A stretch of 64,000 nt of DNA from Mixta intestinalis (GTDB taxonomy: Bacteria; Pseudomonadota; Gammaproteobacteria; Enterobacterales; Enterobacteriaceae): positions 4,278,001 through 4,342,000 of the forward strand of contig NZ_CP028271.1 of NCBI RefSeq assembly GCF_009914055.1, read 5' to 3'. A program made the translations under genes and the position numbers. This document shows positions 9,544-17,338 of the stretch, in pieces (the stretch's first letter is position 1; each line of letters begins with the position of its first letter). Under the pieces are notes generated by a model. That model was not told where the DNA came from and did not search any database. It was given only the letters and a program-made list of their open reading frames with translations.

Positions 9544-10995
9544 ATGGCGTATTCTCTCCACGATAGTGACCTTTTTCAAACGGGCTGTCTGATTAACGGT
9601 CAGTGGATCACGCTGAATGAAACCTTTGCGGTGCTCAATCCCGCGACGGGCGAAACCATTGCTCAGGTGGCAAAAGGCGGTAAAAAAGAGACCGAGCAGG
9701 CGATTGCGGCGGCGGAGCGAGCTTTTCCTGCCTGGCGCGCGCTAACGGCGAAGCAGCGTTCGGAAATCCTCTACCGCTGGTATCAGCTGATTATCGAAAA
9801 TAAAAGCTGGCTGGGAAAACTGATGACGGCGGAGCAGGGGAAGCCGCTGAAAGAGGCAGAAGGCGAAGTGGAATATGCCGCCAGCTTTATTCAATGGTTT
9901 GCTGAGCAGGCGAAACGCATCAACGGCGAAATTATTCCGCCTGCTAAAAGTGGGGCCCGCATTCTGGCGACGCGTGAGCCAATTGGCGTCGTCGCGGCGA
10001 TCACGCCGTGGAATTTTCCGATGGCGATGCTGACGCGCAAGCTGGGCCCGGCGCTGGCCGCTGGCTGCACCGGTATTATCAAGCCTGCCAATAATACGCC
10101 GCTTTCCGCGTTTGCCCTGCTGGCGCTGGCGCAGAAAGCGGGCGTGCCTGACGGTGTGCTGAACGGCGTCGCCGGTGATACGCACGCCATCAGCGATGCG
10201 ATCATGGCCAGCGGCGCAGTGCGTAAAATCTCGTTTACCGGTTCAACCGCCGTCGGCAAAACGCTGATGCGTAACGCGGCGGAGACGATGAAAAAGATCT
10301 CAATGGAACTGGGCGGCAACGCGCCCTATATCGTTTTCGACGATGCCGATATCGATGCTGCGGTTAAGGGTGCCATCGCCAATAAATTCCGCAATGCCGG
10401 TCAGGTCTGCGTTAGCGTAAACCGCTTCTTTATTCATGATGCCGTGTACGATCGCTTCGTTAACCAGCTGGCGGAAGAGGTGAAAAAACTGCGGGTAGGT
10501 AACGGCATGGATGAAGGTGTGGTCGTTGGGCCGTTAATTAACAAAGAAGCAGTTGAAAAGGTTGAAGAGCATGTAAAAGATGCTCAGGCGAAAGGCGGTC
10601 GCATTGTGACAGGCGGCGCACGTCACGAACTGGGCGGTAATTTCTGGCAGCCGACAGTCATCGCCGATGCCGATGAAAAGATGAAGCTGGCGCGTGAAGA
10701 AACCTTTGGTCCGGTAGCTGCCTGCTTCCGTTTTTCCAGTGAAGAAGAGGTGATCCAACGCGCTAACGCGACGGAATATGGCCTGGCGGCCTATTTTTAT
10801 ACGCAGAATCTGCAACGCGTTTTCCGCGTCGCCGCCGCGCTGGAAAGTGGCATGATCGGCATTAACGAATGTGCGGTCTCCACCGAGCTGGCACCCTTTG
10901 GCGGCGTGAAGGAGTCCGGACTGGGACGTGAAGGATCGGTATTAGGTATTGAGGAATATCTGGAAGTCAAAGCGCTGCACATTGGCGGTTTATAA
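9544..10995 (+). CDS. NAD(P)-dependent succinate-semialdehyde dehydrogenase, GabD-like
   Basis: 483 residues from the ATG at 9544, which has AGGAGTAAAG in front of it; an upstream in-frame ATG at 9511 lacks such a site. Class I aldehyde dehydrogenase: a PWNFP substrate-channel motif, the FTGSTAVGK nucleotide loop, general base Glu255 in ELGGN and catalytic Cys289 in GQVCVSV. Overall wording follows E. coli GabD (oxidises succinate semialdehyde to succinate). One difference is that the second cysteine of the GabD CxC pair is serine here, so the disulfide switch proposed for that family cannot form. It stands alone between aaeB and the barstar-like gene and is not beside gabT or a GABA permease, so the true substrate could be another semialdehyde. 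The family is certain; the substrate is inferred. Confidence 0.85.
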   Translation: MAYSLHDSDLFQTGCLINGQWITLNETFAVLNPATGETIAQVAKGGKKETEQAIAAAERAFPAWRALTAKQRSEILYRWYQLIIENKSWLGKLMTAEQGKPLKEAEGEVEYAASFIQWFAEQAKRINGEIIPPAKSGARILATREPIGVVAAITPWNFPMAMLTRKLGPALAAGCTGIIKPANNTPLSAFALLALAQKAGVPDGVLNGVAGDTHAISDAIMASGAVRKISFTGSTAVGKTLMRNAAETMKKISMELGGNAPYIVFDDADIDAAVKGAIANKFRNAGQVCVSVNRFFIHDAVYDRFVNQLAEEVKKLRVGNGMDEGVVVGPLINKEAVEKVEEHVKDAQAKGGRIVTGGARHELGGNFWQPTVIADADEKMKLAREETFGPVAACFRFSSEEEVIQRANATEYGLAAYFYTQNLQRVFRVAAALESGMIGINECAVSTELAPFGGVKESGLGREGSVLGIEEYLEVKALHIGGL

Positions 10996-11043
10996 CCCAG
11001 ACGGGCGTGAGAGCGCCCGTTCCAGCATGACGGAGCAACCGGC

Positions 11044-11319
11044 ATGAGGAAAGAGACGTTTGATTTTAATGAGATTGTCGACCAGGCGCACTTCTATCGT
11101 CAGTTTTGCGAGCGTTTCACGCTGTCAGATTCGTTGATTTTCGACCTCGACTCCCTGTGGGATGCGGTCATTGAATCTGTGTTGCCGCTACCGGTAGAAA
11201 TTGAGTTTATTCATCTGGGCGCGGGCCAGAAAAGACGCTACGGCGCGCTGATTCTGCTGTTTGATGAAGCAGAAGAGGAGCTGGAAGGCCAGCTCCGCTT
11301 TAACATCCGTCAGGCGTAG
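11044..11319 (+). CDS. yhcO: Barstar-family protein, YhcO-like
   Basis: 91 residues, acidic, matching the barstar (barnase inhibitor) fold family found as YhcO in E. coli. The family typically binds secreted-type ribonucleases, but no barnase-like RNase gene lies nearby, so it probably acts as a stand-alone protein of unknown partner. It starts 48 bases after the aldehyde dehydrogenase stop, with CGGAGCAACCGGC upstream of the ATG. A GC-rich hairpin (11001-11020) without a T-run lies in between. It is convergent with the YhcN-like pair. Confidence 0.85.
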   Translation: MRKETFDFNEIVDQAHFYRQFCERFTLSDSLIFDLDSLWDAVIESVLPLPVEIEFIHLGAGQKRRYGALILLFDEAEEELEGQLRFNIRQA

Positions 11320-11334
11320 CTCTGCCGGATGCAG

Positions 11335-11361
11335 AAATAAAAAAGGCCCGGCGAACGGGCC
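11335..11361 (-). terminator. Terminator of the YhcN-like genes
   Basis: GGCCCG / CGGGCC stem (11345-11350 with 11356-11361), 5-base loop. On the minus strand it is followed by TTTTTTATTT. Lies between convergent yhcO and the YhcN-like gene. Confidence 0.8.
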
Positions 11362-11388
11362 AAAGGTTCGTCACTTATCGACGAGGAA

Positions 11389-11658
11389 TTACTTATAAAT
11401 CTCTGCCGTGGCGTGGTAGTTGCCGTTGTTATAGGCTTCAACAACGCGATAGGCGGATGCGCCCCGTTTATCGGCCTGTTTTGACAGATGCTGACGAATT
11501 GAGGACGGGCTGCCATCTATACCGCTGACGGTGATGGTGCCGATCGACTGTAAGTTTTGGCTGTTGACATCCTGTTGGGTAACCAGGTCGGCAGCGCTGG
11601 CACCGAAAGAGAGTACTGATGCCAGACCTAAAGCAGCAAGGGTAAATGTGGTTTTCAT
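11389..11658 (-). CDS. YhcN-family (DUF1471) periplasmic protein, downstream copy
   Basis: 89 residues with a Sec signal peptide (about residues 1-22, cleavage near SAA) and one DUF1471/YhcN domain ending in the typical H-A-T-A-E-I-Y-K. E. coli members (YhcN, BhsA, McbA, YahO) are small periplasmic stress proteins linked to acid, peroxide or biofilm responses; the mechanism is unclear. It is paralogous to the gene just upstream at 11769-12032: same length, same signal-peptide layout and same GASAYR core. E. coli carries one yhcN here, so this is a local tandem duplication or an ancestral pair. The 110-base spacer may carry its own promoter. Confidence 0.88.
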   Translation of the reverse strand: MKTTFTLAALGLASVLSFGASAADLVTQQDVNSQNLQSIGTITVSGIDGSPSSIRQHLSKQADKRGASAYRVVEAYNNGNYHATAEIYK

Positions 11659-11768
11659 ATCTTCACTCCAGAGTAGCGTTTATGCGGCAGCCGGGATGGC
11701 TTAATAGCGGTTATTATTTCTGGGGCTGCCTGTTTCAGTTGTAGGGTGTGCTGATGCGTCAACGGGGC

Positions 11769-12032
11769 TTATTTATAAAGCTCGGCGGTAACGTGCCAGG
11801 TGTCCTGATTGCGCGCTTCGATAATGCGATAAGCACTGGCACCCTGATTTTCCGCTTTAGTGCTTAACGCCTGATGAATATCCATCGGTACGCCCGCAAC
11901 GCCGCTCATAGTAACAATGCCTACAGGCTGCATATTTTGGGCTTGTTGAGCACTAACAGATTCTGCTGCCATGGTGCCGAATGACAGGGCGGATAGCAGG
12001 CTTACTGCGGCGATGGTAGTGGTAATTTTCAT
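11769..12032 (-). CDS. yhcN: YhcN-family (DUF1471) periplasmic protein, upstream copy
   Basis: 87 residues: signal peptide at about 1-22, then a DUF1471 domain with GASAYRIIEA and a C-terminal W-H-V-T-A-E-L-Y-K. It resembles the downstream copy at 11389-11658 but differs at many positions, so the two are not recent duplicates. The position next to argR matches E. coli yhcN. It has a good ribosome site (GAGGAAAAAATC before the ATG). A CRP-like sequence lies 36-57 bases upstream of the start codon. Confidence 0.88.
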   Translation of the reverse strand: MKITTTIAAVSLLSALSFGTMAAESVSAQQAQNMQPVGIVTMSGVAGVPMDIHQALSTKAENQGASAYRIIEARNQDTWHVTAELYK

Positions 12033-12067
12033 GATTTTTTCCTCGTCTTTTATTTTTCTCTTTTTGA

Positions 12068-12089
12068 TAATGTGATTAACATCACGAAA
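12068..12089. promoter_or_regulatory. Candidate CRP site upstream of the YhcN-like genes
   Basis: TGTGA-TTAACA-TCACG at 12071-12086 matches the CRP core at 9 of 10 conserved positions, with an A-rich flank. It ends 36 bases before the start codon of the yhcN-like gene. The promoter itself is not resolved. Confidence 0.5.
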
Positions 12090-12503
12090 ACAAGTATAGA
12101 TCTAATAACGTACGAAATTAATATCTGCCTAATAATGTTTTGTTGTAACTCTCTGGCTTCAAGTTATTTTTTTATAACTTAAAGTTATTAAAAGAGGCTA
12201 TAAATTGTACTTTTACGGTTAAATATTTATCAAAACAGCAACATAAGCGACTTTATCTATTCGTGCTTTGTTTAACGATAGATCTACCTGGTGTGCTGCT
12301 TATTAGCAGATTGTTTCTTGATACTATCGTCTCAGTTCAGCATAAAATGCTAAAAATTGGTTGGTGACGAAAATGAAAACGTCAGGCTTATGCCATAGTG
12401 TGCTGAGAGAACTGGCGATCGGGGCGGAAAAAAGAGAGGAGAGGCAGTCAGCGGTTTATGACAGAAACAGATGCGGCATACATAGCATACATAAAGGAAA
12501 CAA

Positions 12504-12535
12504 CGGAGATCATTAGCGTGCAACGCTAATGATCT
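12504..12535 (-). terminator. argR terminator
   Basis: Perfect 12-base stem AGATCATTAGCG / CGCTAATGATCT (12507-12518 with 12524-12535) and a 5-base loop. It lies 6 bases after the argR stop; on the minus strand it is followed by a modest GTTGTTT tract. Confidence 0.75.
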
Positions 12536-12541
12536 TCTGGG

Positions 12542-13012
12542 TTACAGTTCCTGCTCAAACAGCGCCAGAATGGCTTCGTAAAGCTGCTTAACGGTAAAAG
12601 CGCGGGCTGGAGTGATAAAGATCGTGTCATCACCGGCAATGGTGCCGAGGATGCCTTCCGCCTTGCCTAAAGAATCAAGCAGACGAGCAATCAGCTGAGC
12701 GGCACCGGGGCTGGTATGAATCACCACCAGTGCCTCGTTGTAATCGATATCCAGTACCAGATTTTTTAGCGGCGAGGTGGTAGTGGGCACGCCCAGTTCC
12801 GCAGGCAGGCAGTAAACCATCTCCATTTTGGCGTTACGGGTACGTACGGCACCAAACTTGGTTAGCATACGGGAGACTTTCGACTGATTAATGTTGTCGA
12901 AGCCTTCTTCCTGCAGGGCGGTCACAATTTCACCCTGCGAGCTGAATTTTTCCTCTTTCAGCAAAGCTTTGAAGGCTTTAATCAGATCTTCTTGTTTCGA
13001 TGGATTACGCAT
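12542..13012 (-). CDS. argR: Arginine repressor ArgR
   Basis: 156 residues, the usual length. The N-terminal winged helix-turn-helix (about 1-70, including SQGEIVTALQ and SKVSRMLTKFG) binds ARG boxes. The C-terminal domain (about 80-156) forms the hexamer and binds arginine; GTIAGDDTIF near residue 125 contains the conserved Asp pair of the arginine site. It represses arginine biosynthesis and its own gene, and is an accessory factor for cer-type plasmid resolution. Tandem ARG boxes lie in its upstream region and mdh is divergent, as in E. coli. Confidence 0.97.
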   Translation of the reverse strand: MRNPSKQEDLIKAFKALLKEEKFSSQGEIVTALQEEGFDNINQSKVSRMLTKFGAVRTRNAKMEMVYCLPAELGVPTTTSPLKNLVLDIDYNEALVVIHTSPGAAQLIARLLDSLGKAEGILGTIAGDDTIFITPARAFTVKQLYEAILALFEQEL

Positions 13013-13456
13013 AGGCTACCGATAATATAAAAATGCAGTGAAGCCCGGCCAGCAGGCGATACATTATTATGCAATTACATGAATTTTTATGCAAATGAAC
13101 CGCAACGGATAAAGACGTTATGGCGCAGAGGGCGCGCATTTTACCAGAGTTTTGCGCAAGATAAAATTTGCTGCAGCCGCATAGCTATGGCGGAAAAAGT
13201 GACAAAGTTGTTATAGAATTGATGTTGTTATGATAAGAACTAACAGCTAAGGTAATATTGTTTAATATTTCAGCATCCGATTACGGTCATTATCTGGCCT
13301 GTACGTCATAGCGTCTTTTTCGTCCACTTTACCGGCCGTTTGTGTCCTGAGCCGCAAAATAAGGATGAACTTCTCGCTATTACTCCTCAGGCTATCCAGC
13401 ATGATAACTCCGCTGGATTCCGGCATTTTTCTGCTCACGATAATAAGGAGTTTAGG
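13013..13456. other. Divergent regulatory region argR / mdh
   Basis: About 444 bases without a gene. The argR side carries tandem ARG boxes. The middle is AT-rich with several weak -10-like hexamers (for example TATGAT at 13229-13234) but no well-spaced promoter that I would defend. An in-frame ATG at 13340 would extend mdh by 39 residues unlike any Mdh, so I treat that stretch as untranslated leader. Confidence 0.6.
13058..13095. promoter_or_regulatory. Tandem ARG boxes (argR autoregulation)
   Basis: The second box core TGAATTTTTATGCA (13080-13093) has one mismatch to TGAAT-wwww-ATTCA. The first (13060-13073) matches 11 of 14. Their centres are 20 bases apart, one helical face short of the usual 21. 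I recall the shorter spacing being described for E. coli argR itself. Confidence 0.7.
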
Positions 13457-14392
13457 ATGAAAGTTGCGGTTCTCGGTGCGGCTGGTGGTATCGGCCAGGC
13501 ACTTGCACTTCTGCTTAAAACCCAGTTACCTGCGGGTTCAGAACTTTCCCTGTACGATATCGCGCCTGTTACGCCCGGTGTGGCTGTTGATTTAAGCCAT
13601 ATCCCTACGCCAGTAAAAATCCAGGGTTTCAGCGGTGAAGATGCCACTCCTGCATTACAGGGAGCTGACGTAGTGCTAATTTCAGCGGGCGTGGCACGTA
13701 AGCCCGGAATGGATCGTTCCGATCTGTTTAATGTTAATGCCGGTATCGTTCGTAATTTGATTGAGCAGGTAGCGGAAACCTGTCCACACGCATTGATTGG
13801 GATCATTACTAATCCGGTCAATACCACAGTCGCTATTGCCGCCGAGGTGCTGAAAAAAGCGGGCGTTTACGATAAAAACCGCCTGTTTGGTGTAACCACG
13901 CTGGATATTATCCGCGCCAATACTTTCGTTGCAGAGCTGAAAGGCAAGCAGCCTGACGAGCTGGAAGTGCCTGTCGTGGGCGGGCATTCCGGGGTCACTA
14001 TTCTGCCACTGCTTTCACAAATCCATGGCGTCTCGTTTAGCGAGCAGGAAGTCGCTGATTTAACGAAGCGTATTCAGAATGCCGGTACGGAAGTGGTGGA
14101 GGCCAAAGCGGGCGGAGGATCGGCTACGTTGTCGATGGGCCAGGCGGCGGCACGTTTTGGGCTGTCGCTGGTACGCGCGCTACAGGGAGAAAGCAATGTT
14201 ATTGAGTACGCTTACGTTGAAGGCGACGGCGAATATGCACGTTTCTTCTCTCAGCCGCTGCTGTTAGGGAAAGAGGGCGTGATCGAACGGCGTCCGCTCG
14301 GCAAGCTGAGCGCCTATGAGCAAAGCGCACTACAAGGCATGTTAGAGACGCTGAAAAAAGATATAGAGCTGGGCGAAGCGTTCGTTAAATAA
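13457..14392 (+). CDS. mdh: NAD-dependent malate dehydrogenase
   Basis: 311 residues from the ATG at 13457, which has TAAGGAG seven bases upstream. It interconverts malate and oxaloacetate in the cytosol (TCA cycle; reductive direction in fermentation). The NAD-binding GAAGGIGQ lies at residues 7-14. The substrate arginines are in RKPGMDR, NPVNTT contacts the cofactor and GGHSG carries the catalytic histidine at about 177. It is the last gene before the tartrate/oxaloacetate island, so oxaloacetate made by TtdAB can be either decarboxylated by OadGAB or reduced by Mdh. A terminator follows. Confidence 0.97.
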   Translation: MKVAVLGAAGGIGQALALLLKTQLPAGSELSLYDIAPVTPGVAVDLSHIPTPVKIQGFSGEDATPALQGADVVLISAGVARKPGMDRSDLFNVNAGIVRNLIEQVAETCPHALIGIITNPVNTTVAIAAEVLKKAGVYDKNRLFGVTTLDIIRANTFVAELKGKQPDELEVPVVGGHSGVTILPLLSQIHGVSFSEQEVADLTKRIQNAGTEVVEAKAGGGSATLSMGQAAARFGLSLVRALQGESNVIEYAYVEGDGEYARFFSQPLLLGKEGVIERRPLGKLSAYEQSALQGMLETLKKDIELGEAFVK

Positions 14393-14416
14393 TCATTTTT
14401 TCTCTACTCTCTGTGT

Positions 14417-14444
14417 GGTCGGAACCCCTGTTCCGGCCCTTTTA
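14417..14444 (+). terminator. mdh terminator
   Basis: GGTCGGAAC / GTTCCGGCC stem (14417-14425 with 14430-14438, one G-T-type mismatch), 4-base loop, then CTTTTA. Confidence 0.75.
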
Positions 14445-14532
14445 CCCCGCCATCTCCCTACGCTTCATTGCTAAACCTCTGGCTAAATCTGCTAAACTTC
14501 CCGCGTTTTAACCGGCAACAAACGAGGACGCT

Positions 14533-15162
14533 GTGAAAAAAATCGAAAGAAAGCAGACCAGGGATCACATTACTCAGATGATTCGCTACGAAATTCTTTC
14601 CGGCAATATTAAAGCCGGAGAAGAGCTAGCGCAGGAGAGTATTGCGGAGCAGCTGGGACTCTCTCGCATGCCGGTGCGTGAAGCCTTGCAGTCGCTTGAA
14701 CAGGAAGGATTTCTCATTCGACTGCCGAACCGTCATATGCAGGTGTCGCGGCTTGAGCCCGATGATGTCAGCCATATTTTCCGTATCATTGCCGTGATGG
14801 CGGCGGAGCTATTCGCCTTAGTTCCCGCCACGGCAGGCGAGTCGCTACGTCTGTGCGCAAGGGATTTGGCTTATCAGGAGGAAAAAACGCGTGAGCTTGA
14901 TTTTCATTTGACGCTTATTTCATATATTGATAATCGTTACTTACGTAAGGCTTATCAACAGTTCCTTGATGGTTACATTTCTTACGTCATTTTATATCTC
15001 AAGGAAGATAAACAAGAATCGGCACAGCTGTTAAGTGAACTGGCCGCCGCCATTGGTGCAAACGATCGTGACGGCATTGCACATTCTACGCAGCATTATT
15101 TTCTCTCATTAGCAGAAATGATGCGTCAACATATGAAGGCCTGGGAAAGTGCAGAAGTTTAA
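14533..15162 (+). CDS. GntR-family regulator, first of a tandem pair
   Basis: 209 residues with a GTG start, preceded by ACGAGGACG. The N-terminal winged helix-turn-helix (about 10-75) has the GntR signature SRMPVREALQSLEQEGF. A helical effector domain of FCD type follows but is short and diverged: DFH near residue 125 and a histidine near 177 could be remnants of the metal site. It overlaps the next gntR gene by 14 bases, so the two regulators are translationally coupled. It probably controls the tartrate/oxaloacetate genes just downstream, since both regulators open that run of same-strand genes. The equivalent position in Salmonella (between mdh and the D-tartrate permease) also carries GntR genes, as I recall. 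Confidence 0.85.
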   Translation: MKKIERKQTRDHITQMIRYEILSGNIKAGEELAQESIAEQLGLSRMPVREALQSLEQEGFLIRLPNRHMQVSRLEPDDVSHIFRIIAVMAAELFALVPATAGESLRLCARDLAYQEEKTRELDFHLTLISYIDNRYLRKAYQQFLDGYISYVILYLKEDKQESAQLLSELAAAIGANDRDGIAHSTQHYFLSLAEMMRQHMKAWESAEV

Positions 15163-15814
15163 GTTAGGTAAAATTAAGCTCCTGCCAGCAAAAGAGCTGG
15201 TAGCAGCGGTATTACGTAAGGCTATTCTGTCGCGGCAGTTAGCTGAAGGCCAGGAAATTACCCTGGAAGGTATCGCCAGCATGGTGGGGGTTTCCAGTAT
15301 GCCGGTGCGTGAAGCCTTTCAAATCCTCGCCGCTGATGGCCTGATCAAAGTGCGCCCCAATAAAGGGGCGGTAGTGCTGGGGATCAATGAGCAGACGATC
15401 CGCGAACATTATGAGATCCGCGCTTTGTTAGAAAGTGAGGCGGTGGCAAAAGCATCGCGCCCCGGTACCGATATTTCGCGTATTGCGGAGATCCACTATG
15501 CCGCAGAAAAAGCGCTGGCGGCCAATAATTCTGCCGAATATTCCGATTTGAATCAGGCATTCCATATGGAAATCTGGAATACGGCAGGCAATGAGAAAAT
15601 GAAGATGCTGCTTTCCAATATGTGGAACGGCCTGTCGATGGGACAGAACGTAACTGAAGAAGAGTACGCAACGCTTTCCATTCAGGAGCATCAGGGTATT
15701 TTACAGGCGCTGGAGCAGCATAACGAAGAGCTGGCGCGTTGCCGCATGCGCGACCATATTATCCGCTCAATGGAAAATATGCTGACCCGCTATATTGACG
15801 ATCCCGCCGTCTAA
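15149..15814 (+). CDS. GntR-family (FCD) regulator, second of a tandem pair
   Basis: 221 residues, GTG start inside the 3' end of the first gntR gene. The DNA-binding domain (about 12-75) includes SSMPVREAFQILAADGL. The complete FCD effector domain follows, with the metal- or ligand-binding Asp and His residues in SDLNQAFH, EHQGIL and RDHI. FCD regulators usually respond to small carboxylic acids, which fits control of a tartrate cluster. It is more canonical than its partner, so it may be the true sensor while the first copy modulates. A 220-base regulatory gap follows before the permease. Confidence 0.88.
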   Translation: MQKFKLGKIKLLPAKELVAAVLRKAILSRQLAEGQEITLEGIASMVGVSSMPVREAFQILAADGLIKVRPNKGAVVLGINEQTIREHYEIRALLESEAVAKASRPGTDISRIAEIHYAAEKALAANNSAEYSDLNQAFHMEIWNTAGNEKMKMLLSNMWNGLSMGQNVTEEEYATLSIQEHQGILQALEQHNEELARCRMRDHIIRSMENMLTRYIDDPAV

Positions 15815-15958
15815 ACGGCTATTCCGCCTGCGAAGAGACCGTAGGCGTATATCACCCCATTTTTTTACGTTCTCCGTCGCTGTTCACCGTTTTTACGATC
15901 CGATCCCGCCTTCGATTTTGACGAAGATCCCAAACCCGTTGTGTTTTCAGGAAAATGA

Positions 15959-16032
15959 TTGACTTACTTTTTATGTGGGAATACTTTTGGCTACATAATT
16001 TTGGATACAATATCATATATAATGGATGTATC
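15959..16032 (+). promoter_or_regulatory. Promoter and candidate GntR operator of the tartrate/oxaloacetate operon
   Basis: TTGACT (15959-15964) and TACTTT (15982-15987) are 17 bases apart and form a plausible but weak sigma-70 promoter. Downstream, GATACA (16004-16009) and TGTATC (16027-16032) form a perfect inverted repeat, well placed for repressor roadblock. A perfect TATAAT (16018-16023) lies inside the repeat but lacks a -35 at proper distance. Confidence 0.5.
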
Positions 16033-16034
16033 TT

Positions 16035-17303
16035 ATGGAACCTATTACGATTACGCTTGCTCTGCTGGTTTTCGCTATTGTGATGTTTGTCTGGGAAAAG
16101 GTGCCGCTGGCGGTCACTTCGATGGTGATCTGTGTAGCGTTGGTGCTCACCGGGGTGCTGGATATGAAGCAGGCCTTTTCCGGCTTTATTGATACCAATG
16201 TGATTCTGTTTGTGGCGATGTTTATCGTCGGCGGGGCGCTGTTTGAAACCGGTATGGCGAATAAAGTGGGCGGTGTAATTACCCGCTTCGCTAAAACAGA
16301 AAAGCAGCTCATCTTCACCATCATGCTGGTGACCGGTCTGATGTCCGGCGTGCTTTCGAATACCGGCACCGCTGCCGTATTAATTCCGGTGGTCATTGGC
16401 GTGGCGGCTAAATCGGGCTTCGCACGTTCGCGCCTGTTAATGCCGTTAGTTTTCGCTGCGGCGCTGGGCGGAAATCTGTCGATGATCGGCGCGCCAGGCA
16501 ACCTGATTGCGCAGTCCGCCTTGCAGAATATCGGTGGCAGCTTTGGCTTTTTTGAATATGCAAAGATCGGCATGCCGATGCTGATTTGCGGCATCCTTTA
16601 TTTTCTGACGCTGGGCTACAAATTCTTACCTAATAATCCCAATAGCGGTGCGGTTGGCGGCCTGGGCGAGCAGCGCGATTACAGCCATGTCCCGGCGTGG
16701 AAACAGTTACTGTCGCTGGTGATATTGATTGTCACAATTCTCGGCATGATTTTCGAAAAGCAGATTGGTATCAGCCTCGCCATTATCGGCTGTATCGGCG
16801 CACTGGTATTGGTTATTAGCGGCGTGCTGAGTGAAAAACAGGCTTATAACGCTATTGATTCTCAAACCATTTTTATCTTCGGCGGCACGCTGGCGCTGGC
16901 ACAGGCGCTGGAAACCACCGGGGCCGGAAAGCTGGTAGCAGATTACGTGATCGGCATGCTGGGGCAAAACTCTTCGCCTTTTATGCTGCTGGTCGTGATC
17001 TTTACTCTCTCCGTCATTATGACCAATTTTATGTCCAACACGGCAACCACGGCGCTGCTGGTGCCGGTGAGTCTCTCCATTGCCGCAGGTATGGGTGCCG
17101 ATCCGCGCGCGGTATTGATGGCAACGGTTATTGGCGGCTCCTGCGCCTATGCGACGCCCATCGGGATGCCCGCCAACATGATGGTGCTGTCGGCAGGCGG
17201 CTATAAGTTTGTCGATTACGCCAAAGCGGGCCTGCCTCTCATCCTGGTTTCCACCATTGTCAGCCTGATTCTGCTGCCAATCCTTTTCCCTTTTCACCCG
17301 TAA
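16035..17303 (+). CDS. SLC13/ArsB-type dicarboxylate (probable tartrate) permease
   Basis: 422 residues from the ATG at 16035. An in-frame ATG at 16026 would add three residues but overlaps an inverted repeat, and GGA sits 8 bases before 16035. Very hydrophobic, 11-12 membrane segments, ion transporter superfamily. Two related halves carry SNTGTAAVLIP (about residue 115) and SNTATTALLVP (about residue 335), the inverted-repeat substrate and sodium sites of DASS/SLC13 carriers. It is followed 35 bases later by ttdA with a strong AAGGAG site. Position and partners match the Salmonella D-tartrate transporter gene located between mdh and degS. Substrate is inferred; succinate, malate or fumarate exchange is possible. 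Confidence 0.85.
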   Translation: MEPITITLALLVFAIVMFVWEKVPLAVTSMVICVALVLTGVLDMKQAFSGFIDTNVILFVAMFIVGGALFETGMANKVGGVITRFAKTEKQLIFTIMLVTGLMSGVLSNTGTAAVLIPVVIGVAAKSGFARSRLLMPLVFAAALGGNLSMIGAPGNLIAQSALQNIGGSFGFFEYAKIGMPMLICGILYFLTLGYKFLPNNPNSGAVGGLGEQRDYSHVPAWKQLLSLVILIVTILGMIFEKQIGISLAIIGCIGALVLVISGVLSEKQAYNAIDSQTIFIFGGTLALAQALETTGAGKLVADYVIGMLGQNSSPFMLLVVIFTLSVIMTNFMSNTATTALLVPVSLSIAAGMGADPRAVLMATVIGGSCAYATPIGMPANMMVLSAGGYKFVDYAKAGLPLILVSTIVSLILLPILFPFHP

Positions 17304-17338
17304 TTAACAGAAAAATTTCTGATTAAGAAGGAGTATTT

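Larger units (their letters stand above)
12033..12541. other. Gene-free spacer between yhcN-like gene and argR
   Basis: About 509 bases, AT-rich in the yhcN-proximal half. It holds a CRP-like site (12068-12089), a perfect tandem 9-base repeat GCATACATA at 12476-12493 and the argR terminator. A 47-codon open frame (12373-12516, plus strand) lacks a convincing ribosome site and runs into the argR terminator; I do not call it a gene. Confidence 0.7.

Noticed and set aside
12373..12516. 47-codon plus-strand frame before argR
   Set aside because: Weak ribosome site and it ends inside the argR terminator stem; probably chance.
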